Below, one piece after another: positions 6,226-11,329 of a stretch of DNA of 11,329 nt. The position numbers were made by a program, and so were the translations under genes. The DNA comes from Caryophanales bacterium UBA7476 (GTDB taxonomy: Bacteria; Bacillota_I; Bacilli_A; RF39; UBA660). Below the pieces are notes generated by a model, which was not told the DNA's origin, made no database searches, and worked only from the letters and a program-made list of their open reading frames with translations. Each line of letters begins with the position of its first letter. Within the stretch, counting starts at the first letter, position 1. Location of the stretch: assembly GCA_002477275.1 (NCBI GenBank), contig DLOU01000022.1, positions 1 to 11,329 on the forward strand. Reading direction: 5' to 3'.

Positions 6226-6699
6226 ATGTATGGACAATTATCATTTTTTGAAAAAAAAGCAACATGTGTTTTAATGAGCTTAAGAGAAGAGTATTATGAA
6301 GCAATGTTAAATGGAAGAAAACATTATGAGTATAGAACTAGATATTTAAAAGAACAAAGTGAAGCTTATATTTATATTTCCAAAACAAAAAAATGCATTG
6401 TTGCTAAAATTAAATTTGGTGAGCCAATAATAGGTGACGCTAAGACAATAGCTACTATTGCTGAACGTGAAGAACCTGGTTGTTATCAAGCAATGATAGA
6501 ATATTTAAATAATAATGTTGGTTATGCAATTCCTGTTGAAGAAATAACCTCCATAGAAGAAGTACCACTTTTTGAGTTACAACAACAATTTCCAAAATTT
6601 GTTGTTCCACAATCTTACTACATATTAGATAAGAAACCAAAGCTATTAGCTTTTTTAGAATCGAAGGAAAAAGTTAAAACATGTGTGAGAAAGAGATAG
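6226..6699 (+). CDS. ASCH-domain protein
   Basis: A 157-residue protein. Residues 13-70 show the ASCH (PUA-like beta-barrel) signature: VLMSLREEYYEAMLNGRKHYEYR, with the conserved G-x-K-x-Y-E-x-R core, then strands AYIYIS and CIVAKIKFGE. ASCH proteins are thought to bind RNA or modified nucleosides, and one characterised member (E. coli YqfB) is an N4-acetylcytidine amidohydrolase. The C-terminal half (80-157) is helical with no motif I know. A purine-rich site at about 6210-6215 lies some 10 bases before the ATG. The last 19 bases overlap the next gene in another frame, which suggests translational coupling. The association with a NUDIX hydrolase and a nucleotide kinase favours a nucleotide- or RNA-directed role. 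Confidence 0.82.
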   Translation: MYGQLSFFEKKATCVLMSLREEYYEAMLNGRKHYEYRTRYLKEQSEAYIYISKTKKCIVAKIKFGEPIIGDAKTIATIAEREEPGCYQAMIEYLNNNVGYAIPVEEITSIEEVPLFELQQQFPKFVVPQSYYILDKKPKLLAFLESKEKVKTCVRKR

Positions 6700-7487
6700 T
6701 ATTAAAACATTTTAATGATATTTCAAATAATTATGATGAAAATAACAAAAAGCTATATTGGAAATTATGTGATGATTTATTGTGGGAAATTATCAAAAAA
6801 CATATACCAAATGACAAACCGATTAGAATTTTAGAACTAGGAGCTGGAACTGGTGGGTGGGCTTATAAGATTCTAAATGAATTCGATAATACAGAGTATG
6901 TTTTAGTAGATTTTTCGAAAAATATGTTGCTGGAAGCAAAGAAAAAAATTGTTAATTTTAAAGACCGTGTAAAAATTATTAATGCTGATATTAATAATTT
7001 GAAAATCAATGAAAAATTTGACATAGTTCTAAATATATATGTATTACCATTTTTTTATAATGATGATAAATTAATTGATATTGTTTCATCACATTTAAAA
7101 TCAGGTGGTATTTCAATTTCTACTGGTGAGAATTTTTATAATGGGCTAGCTTTAAATGTATTAAAAGGAAATATTACAGAAGTAAAAAATGTGATTAAGA
7201 ATAGTAAGGGTACTTTATCTCAATATGTTCCAGAATTGAGTTTTAATAAATTAGATGAATTAGAGTATATTTATATAAAGCATAATATTAAACCTATATT
7301 TAAATGTGGCTATCCGGTTATTTCTTTGATTGGAGTAGAGGAAGCATTAACTTCTAATAAATATTCAATAGCGAAAATACTTAGTGATAATTATGATTAT
7401 ATTTTTAATATTGAGAAGCAATATATACAAGATAATAGTTTATGTAATAGAGGAAAATATATTTGCATAGTGGGGGTAAAAAAATGA
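6681..7487 (+). CDS. Class I SAM-dependent methyltransferase (first of three)
   Basis: A 268-residue protein with a canonical Rossmann methyltransferase core. Motif I is LELGAGTGGW (51-60), the ribose-binding acidic residue is D77 (VLVDFS), D103 lies in the adenine-contacting loop (NADINN), and FDIVLNIYVLPFF (113-125) is the post-motif segment. The opening HFNDISNNYDE is typical of small-molecule methyltransferases of the UbiE/type-11 sort. The C-terminal 110 residues probably form the acceptor site, and the substrate is not deducible. It starts inside the ASCH gene (19-base overlap), with AAGGAA at 6664-6669 as a rather distant ribosome-binding site. It ends in an ATGA overlap with the dehydrogenase gene. 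Confidence 0.9.
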   Translation: MCEKEIVLKHFNDISNNYDENNKKLYWKLCDDLLWEIIKKHIPNDKPIRILELGAGTGGWAYKILNEFDNTEYVLVDFSKNMLLEAKKKIVNFKDRVKIINADINNLKINEKFDIVLNIYVLPFFYNDDKLIDIVSSHLKSGGISISTGENFYNGLALNVLKGNITEVKNVIKNSKGTLSQYVPELSFNKLDELEYIYIKHNIKPIFKCGYPVISLIGVEEALTSNKYSIAKILSDNYDYIFNIEKQYIQDNSLCNRGKYICIVGVKK

Positions 7488-8587
7488 AAAAAGTAGCAAT
7501 ATTAAAAGAAACAAATGTTGGAGAAGATAGAGTTATTTTATTACCAAAAGATATAGATGATTTAACAAAAAAATATGAAGTATATGTAGAAAAAGGAGCA
7601 GGAGAAAAACTTGGTATTTCAGATAAAGAATATATAAATCATGGTGCAATAATAAAAGAAAGAGATTATTGTTGGAAGAATAGTGATTTCATTCTAAAAT
7701 ATAAAGGACCGACTGTTAATGAATATAAGTATTTGAATGAAAATACAAAAATAGCAGCAATATTTCACGCTGAGGGAAATTATGGATTATTAAAAGAATT
7801 GCAAGAAAAGAAAGTTACAGCTTATACTTATGAATTTATAGAAACTGATGATGGATTTTTTCCAATGGCTTATCCAGGTGGAGAAATAGCTGGAAAAATG
7901 GCTGTAATGTATGCCAATTTTTATCAACAAAGACAATATGGTGGTTTAGGAAAAGCATTATTTTCTATTAGAGGATGTGAAAAATCAAAAATTGCTATAA
8001 TTGGTTATGGAAATGTTGGTGGAGCTGCAATTAAACTTGCAACTGCTCTTGGAAATGAAGTATTTGTTTTTGGAAGTAATATCACCAAATTAAAGAAAAA
8101 TAGTGTTTATATGGATGAAAATGTTCATTGCATAGATTCGACAAAAGAAAATTTAAAGAAAATTTTACCTCAAATGGATGCTATTATTGGTGCAATTCTT
8201 ATATCAACTTATGATACAGAACCAATTATAACTGATGAAATATTTAATTCATTAAGAGCTGGTACTGTGGTAATTGATGTAACTTGTGGATATGGAAAGG
8301 GATATATTCCGAGTATTGATAAATATACAAACTTGGATAATCCAATATTTATAAGTTCAAATGGAATTGTTTGCTGTAAAATTGATAATCTTCCATCAGC
8401 ATATCCTAAATCAACTACAGAAGCATATTCATCAAATGCAAAAGAATGGATTATGAAAATATTAGATAATGAATTGCTAGGAACAATAAATGAAGATGTT
8501 TTGAGGGGTAAAATATTTGATAATGGTAAAATTAGTCATCAAGTTATAAAAGAACATTGGGATTATTATGAAAGAAATAACATATAA
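7484..8587 (+). CDS. Alanine dehydrogenase / saccharopine dehydrogenase-like NAD(P)-dependent amino-acid dehydrogenase
   Basis: A 367-residue protein of the AlaDH/PNT superfamily. The N-terminal domain keeps the family's R16 (GEDRVILLP), K72 (ILKYKGP) and H95 (IFHAEGN), and the EIAGKMA hinge (134-140). The Rossmann domain has GYGNVG (174-179), followed by GAILIS and VIDVTCGYG. Alanine dehydrogenases normally read VDVAIDQGG here; the second Asp, which acts in catalysis, is missing. The C-terminal IDNLPSAYP (300-308) resembles saccharopine dehydrogenase (LYS1) and carboxyethylornithine synthase rather than AlaDH. A secondary-amine-forming (opine-like) or other amino-acid oxidoreduction is therefore more likely than simple alanine turnover. 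The start is the ATG at 7484 after GGGGG (7472-7476), overlapping the previous stop as ATGA; the TTG at 7463 is rejected. Confidence 0.85.
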   Translation: MKKVAILKETNVGEDRVILLPKDIDDLTKKYEVYVEKGAGEKLGISDKEYINHGAIIKERDYCWKNSDFILKYKGPTVNEYKYLNENTKIAAIFHAEGNYGLLKELQEKKVTAYTYEFIETDDGFFPMAYPGGEIAGKMAVMYANFYQQRQYGGLGKALFSIRGCEKSKIAIIGYGNVGGAAIKLATALGNEVFVFGSNITKLKKNSVYMDENVHCIDSTKENLKKILPQMDAIIGAILISTYDTEPIITDEIFNSLRAGTVVIDVTCGYGKGYIPSIDKYTNLDNPIFISSNGIVCCKIDNLPSAYPKSTTEAYSSNAKEWIMKILDNELLGTINEDVLRGKIFDNGKISHQVIKEHWDYYERNNI

Positions 8588-9305
8588 AGAACGTTCTAAT
8601 TTTTATGCAAATGAAGTGAAGAAGAACATAAATGATATTAAATTATTGAAATCAATTAAGTATAAATATAGTATTAGCTCTGTAATAATATGTCCATGTG
8701 CAAGTGGAGTGTATTTAAATGAATGTTCCAAAATATTTAAAAAATCATATTTTATAGATATTGAAAAAAGTATGATAGATATTGTCAATGATAATATTCT
8801 GACAAATAAAGTAGATAATATAAAAGCCTGTACACATAATATGGTAAATCTTAAAGACTTGAAAATTAAATATGACTGTATTATTTCGTTAAATCAGGGA
8901 ATACAATATTTAAATTATTCTGAATTTGAAGAATTTTTAAATAATAATTATTTAGTAACTGATTACATAGTTTTAGATTTGTTTAACTTTAACTTAGATG
9001 GTATGTTACCTTACTATAATTCAAATATTAAAGATGGTGAATTTTATTTTTCTAAGAGTTTTATGATTAAAAATAAAAATATTAAAAGATATAATAAACA
9101 TATTCATAATAATTATTATATAGATTTTTATTATAAATATTTTGATGAAAGATCTCTACTTTTTGAAACTAATTTTAGATTATATAACTATGAATATAAA
9201 TTAATAAAAGAAATAATAGAAAAAAACAATAAATTTCAAATTCAAGAAAAAATAGATAAAAATGATGGGACATATATTCTTGTTTTAAAAACAACAAAAA
9301 AATGA
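8568..9305 (+). CDS. Divergent SAM-dependent methyltransferase (second of three)
   Basis: A 245-residue protein with a recognisable but eroded methyltransferase core. The motif I position reads IICPCASGVYL (40-50), with cysteines and a single glycine where E/D-x-G-x-G is usual. D64 (YFIDIEKSM) matches the ribose-binding acidic residue, and YDCIISLNQGIQYL (102-115) matches the post-core strand and helix. The second half is a basic, tyrosine-rich beta region that may receive the substrate. The altered motif I leaves open whether it still methylates or has a structural or other SAM-dependent role. It is extremely AT-rich, with only 14 G/C among the 120 bases at 9061-9180. Its first 20 bases overlap the dehydrogenase gene; the ribosome-binding site (GGGA, 8559-8562) is weak, so expression probably depends on coupling. 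Confidence 0.75.
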   Translation: MKEITYKERSNFYANEVKKNINDIKLLKSIKYKYSISSVIICPCASGVYLNECSKIFKKSYFIDIEKSMIDIVNDNILTNKVDNIKACTHNMVNLKDLKIKYDCIISLNQGIQYLNYSEFEEFLNNNYLVTDYIVLDLFNFNLDGMLPYYNSNIKDGEFYFSKSFMIKNKNIKRYNKHIHNNYYIDFYYKYFDERSLLFETNFRLYNYEYKLIKEIIEKNNKFQIQEKIDKNDGTYILVLKTTKK

Positions 9306-9321
9306 AAGGAGAATTTATCAT

Positions 9322-10035
9322 ATGCATAATTATGAAAAAGTTATAAGCTTTGATGATATAAATATGGAAGAGTATAGCAAGCAATTAGAATATTTTAATA
9401 ATTATTATGGTTCTCCTTTTAGAAAAGAGCAAGGAACAGAAGAAATTTTAGATGTAATAAATAAATATTCTAAGGATGGCACATTAATCGATTTTGGTAG
9501 TGGTAGTAATATTTATTTTTGGTTAACTGCTTTTAAAAATATTCAAAATGTAATGTGTGTTGATATTTCAAAAGAAGCTTTTTATATTAATGAGCAAATT
9601 AGAAAAAAAGAATTATATCCACAAAGTTGTGAGTATGCTCTTAATAAATATAATAAAGATTTTGATAATGTTTTAAAAACTAATGTTAATTATTTGATAT
9701 ATGATATTTTAAAATTTTCCGTTGGTATGACACTTAAGTTTGATAATGTAACACAGTTTGGTTTGCTTGGATTATGTAAAAATGAAAAGGAATATACAAG
9801 TAACTTAAAGAAACTTTATAGTTTAGTTAATAAAGATGGGGTTTTAATTGGAGCTAATTGGTGTTTTAGTGAATCATATAGTGATAAAATGAGCTTTAAT
9901 AATAAATATTTATCTGAACAGTTAATTAATTCATTTGCTAAAATTAATAATTGCACAGTTTTATTTAATAAATTGATTCCAATAAAAAATGATAGAAACT
10001 ATAAATCAGTGCTAGTATATGTATTAAAAAAATGA
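9322..10035 (+). CDS. SAM-dependent methyltransferase (third of three)
   Basis: A 237-residue protein with motif I LIDFGSGSN (55-63), the ribose-binding acid D81 (VMCVDISKEA), D128 (LIYDIL) and the segment FDNVTQFGLLGLC (140-152). The arrangement YYGSPFRKEQGTEEILDVI before the core, and a long insertion between D81 and D128, resemble the NNMT/PNMT/TEMT family of small amine and thiol methyltransferases; this is a similarity judged by eye. A strong ribosome-binding site, AAAGGAGA (9305-9312), lies 9 bases before the ATG and overlaps the previous stop. The gene ends in an ATGA overlap with the glycosylase gene. N-methylation of an amine intermediate is a reasonable but unproven role. Confidence 0.82.
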   Translation: MHNYEKVISFDDINMEEYSKQLEYFNNYYGSPFRKEQGTEEILDVINKYSKDGTLIDFGSGSNIYFWLTAFKNIQNVMCVDISKEAFYINEQIRKKELYPQSCEYALNKYNKDFDNVLKTNVNYLIYDILKFSVGMTLKFDNVTQFGLLGLCKNEKEYTSNLKKLYSLVNKDGVLIGANWCFSESYSDKMSFNNKYLSEQLINSFAKINNCTVLFNKLIPIKNDRNYKSVLVYVLKK

Positions 10036-11078
10036 AAAATTATTCAAACTTGGACTTACAAAGAATAAGGTTATATAACAACGGATTAATAGAAAAATTT
10101 GATAATATAGATATGTGTATTGAGTCTTTAATCGGTGTACAATGTCAATATCAAACTTATGCTTTGATTTCAATATATAATAGAACTAAAAATATAAACA
10201 ATATTTTTAATAATGTGAATTTAATTAAAAGTTGGGGACAAAGAACAACATTACATATTTATCATAAAAATGATTACAATTTGATTTCTGATTTATACCG
10301 TCAAAGTGATAATTGGGTTTATAAATATGCTAAAAATTTAAAAATAGATTATAACGACTATTTGGATTCGATAACTTCATTTTTTAAAGATAATAAAAAA
10401 GTAATAAGTAAGTCAGAAATACAAAAAATTATTCCAAAGTATAAATCAAAGGAAATTATGGAATGGAGCGGGCTATTAATTTTAGCAACATATCATAAGA
10501 TTTTATACGGAGTACTTAATAAAGAAGACCAAAAATTATATAAAAGCAATGATATCAGTACTAATAATAAAACAATTTCTGATTTAGTTTATAGATATTT
10601 TAAATATTATGGGCCTGCAACTAAACAAGATTTTTTACATTGGTCTGGTTTAAAATATAAAGATGTAAAAAAAGAATTAGTTGAATATATGGAAAATTCT
10701 AATTATTTGGACATCAATGGTGAAAAATATTATTACACTTCATTACCGGATTTTAATGAAATAAAAATTAATTATCCAATAATACTAGGAAAATTTGATC
10801 CATTGTTAATTAGTTATAATGATAAAGAATGGCTTTTAAATGGATTTGATAAGTCTTTAATTTGGAAGAAAGCCGGTCAAATTGAAGGAGTAATATTAAC
10901 AAATAAAGGATTATGTGGCATTTGGCATTACAAATTGAAAGGAAATAAAGTAATCTTTAATATAATAGAATTAACTGTTTTTACTAAGACAATGAAAAAT
11001 CAATTAGAAAAAAAAATTACTAAAATAAGTAAAAGTATTTTTGGAAAAGAATTTATAATAATTTATCATGGAGGTTAG
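10032..11078 (+). CDS. AlkZ-type winged-helix DNA glycosylase
   Basis: A 348-residue member of the AlkZ / YcaQ (HTH_42) superfamily, close to the family's usual length. The diagnostic motif GVQCQ places Q37 and Q39 as the catalytic QxQ pair of AlkZ, the azinomycin self-resistance glycosylase; YcaQ/AlkX-type relatives have QxD instead. Other family signatures are SWGQRTTLH (67-75), YGPATKQDFLHWSGL (193-207), ILGKFDPLLISYNDK (251-265) and AGQIEGVILTNKGLCGIW (281-298). It should flip out and excise bulky alkylated purines or unhook crosslinks in DNA. Such enzymes often sit in clusters for genotoxic natural products, but also occur alone as general repair enzymes. Its start overlaps the upstream methyltransferase stop (ATGA), and the next gene begins 2 bases after its stop, so it is clearly part of the operon. 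Confidence 0.9.
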   Translation: MKNYSNLDLQRIRLYNNGLIEKFDNIDMCIESLIGVQCQYQTYALISIYNRTKNINNIFNNVNLIKSWGQRTTLHIYHKNDYNLISDLYRQSDNWVYKYAKNLKIDYNDYLDSITSFFKDNKKVISKSEIQKIIPKYKSKEIMEWSGLLILATYHKILYGVLNKEDQKLYKSNDISTNNKTISDLVYRYFKYYGPATKQDFLHWSGLKYKDVKKELVEYMENSNYLDINGEKYYYTSLPDFNEIKINYPIILGKFDPLLISYNDKEWLLNGFDKSLIWKKAGQIEGVILTNKGLCGIWHYKLKGNKVIFNIIELTVFTKTMKNQLEKKITKISKSIFGKEFIIIYHGG

Positions 11079-11080
11079 TT

Positions 11081-11329
11081 ATGAAAAGAGAGGTTTTTTA
11101 TCCACCAGTTGGAATTGCACATGTAACTTATAATATTACAGATTTAATATTATACAAATATCTAGATCAGAAAAAGATAATTATAAATACATCTGCTCAA
11201 CCAAATAGTAGTCCGCATTTGGGAACTATAACGACAATTATGTGTGCTTTTGCTTTGGCTAGTAAGATTAAAGAAGAATTAAACATAGAAACTGAAGTTC
11301 AATTCGATGAATTAGAAAATAGTCCTGCT
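11081..11329 (+). CDS. Class I aminoacyl-tRNA-synthetase-like protein, N-terminal part (cut by window end)
   Basis: The reading frame is open for 83 codons to the last base. A GGAGG site (11070-11074) lies 6 bases before the ATG. Residues 33-49 (IIINTSAQPNSSPHLGT) form the first strand and HIGH-type nucleotide-binding motif of class I aminoacyl-tRNA synthetases, with HLGT in place of HIGH. The following ITTIMCAFALASKIKEELNIETEVQF is the expected helix and second strand. About 32 residues precede the motif. The leading strand is not the GPTVYD of CysRS or the FAPSPTG of GluRS, and it is only loosely like class I LysRS or ArgRS. In an operon with a dehydrogenase and methyltransferases, it may be a stand-alone ligase that activates an amino acid with ATP. 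A duplicated resistance synthetase is the main alternative. Confidence 0.7.
   Translation, partial: MKREVFYPPVGIAHVTYNITDLILYKYLDQKKIIINTSAQPNSSPHLGTITTIMCAFALASKIKEELNIETEVQFDELENSPA

Noticed and set aside
6455..6640. Minus-strand open frame of 61 codons
   Set aside because: Antisense shadow of the ASCH gene; no start signal and no recognisable sequence.
8603..8788. Minus-strand open frame of 61 codons
   Set aside because: Antisense shadow of the second methyltransferase gene in extremely AT-rich DNA, where long open frames arise by chance.
9175..9384. Minus-strand open frame of 69 codons
   Set aside because: It spans the end of one gene and the start of the next in antisense; hydrophobic low-complexity translation and no start signal.
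1..11329. tRNA, rRNA, CRISPR array, riboswitch or T-box elements
   Set aside because: No clover-leaf, regularly spaced repeat array or long structured leader was seen; intergenic spaces are mostly too short to hold one.
1..11329. UGA-as-tryptophan genetic code suggested by the very low GC
   Set aside because: Three genes end naturally at TGA with the next start overlapping or close by, and tryptophans are encoded by TGG.

Overview
The window is very AT-rich DNA in which every gene lies on the + strand. It looks like a low-GC Gram-positive (Bacilli- or Clostridia-like) genome. The signs are clean hairpin-plus-T terminators, TATAAT-like -10 boxes, Shine-Dalgarno sites of the AAGGAGGTGAT type, a lipobox lipoprotein and a PBP5-type cell-wall enzyme. 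TGA is used as a stop (ends of the genes at 6681, 8568 and 9322), so the standard code applies and a UGA=Trp mollicute is excluded. A finer taxonomic assignment is not possible from the sequence.

Left part (1 to about 4830), host-like chromosome: four separate transcription units, each with its own promoter; the first three end in terminators visible here. They are (i) a membrane hybrid histidine kinase with two receiver domains and an HPt domain, (ii) a small lipoprotein, (iii) a protein with a transglutaminase/cysteine-protease-like core, and (iv) a D-Ala-D-Ala carboxypeptidase (DacA/PBP5) gene that stops just after its catalytic SxxK motif. The -10 boxes sit nearly on top of the Shine-Dalgarno sites, so 5' leaders are very short.

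Boundary (about 4830 to 5125): the dacA reading frame breaks off abruptly. It is followed by some 290 bases holding a 19-bp palindrome, two good promoters and one 26-codon ORF. This looks like the left edge of an acquired island or a rearrangement; no integrase is visible in the window.

Right part (5126 to the end, continuing beyond it): one tightly packed operon of at least nine genes, with several start/stop overlaps, no internal terminator and a different codon flavour. In order: NUDIX hydrolase, thymidylate-kinase-like nucleotide kinase, ASCH-domain protein, SAM methyltransferase, an alanine dehydrogenase/saccharopine dehydrogenase-like enzyme, a divergent SAM methyltransferase, a third SAM methyltransferase, an AlkZ-type DNA glycosylase with a QxQ motif, and the start of a class I aminoacyl-tRNA-synthetase-like protein.

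How they may work together (inference): the dehydrogenase, three methyltransferases and synthetase-like enzyme resemble a small biosynthetic pathway built on an amino acid. AlkZ-type glycosylases are known self-resistance enzymes for DNA-alkylating natural products, and the NUDIX, kinase and ASCH proteins could act on nucleotides or nucleic acid. The operon is therefore a candidate uncharacterised gene cluster for a DNA-reactive, amino-acid-derived metabolite. The product cannot be named from this window.
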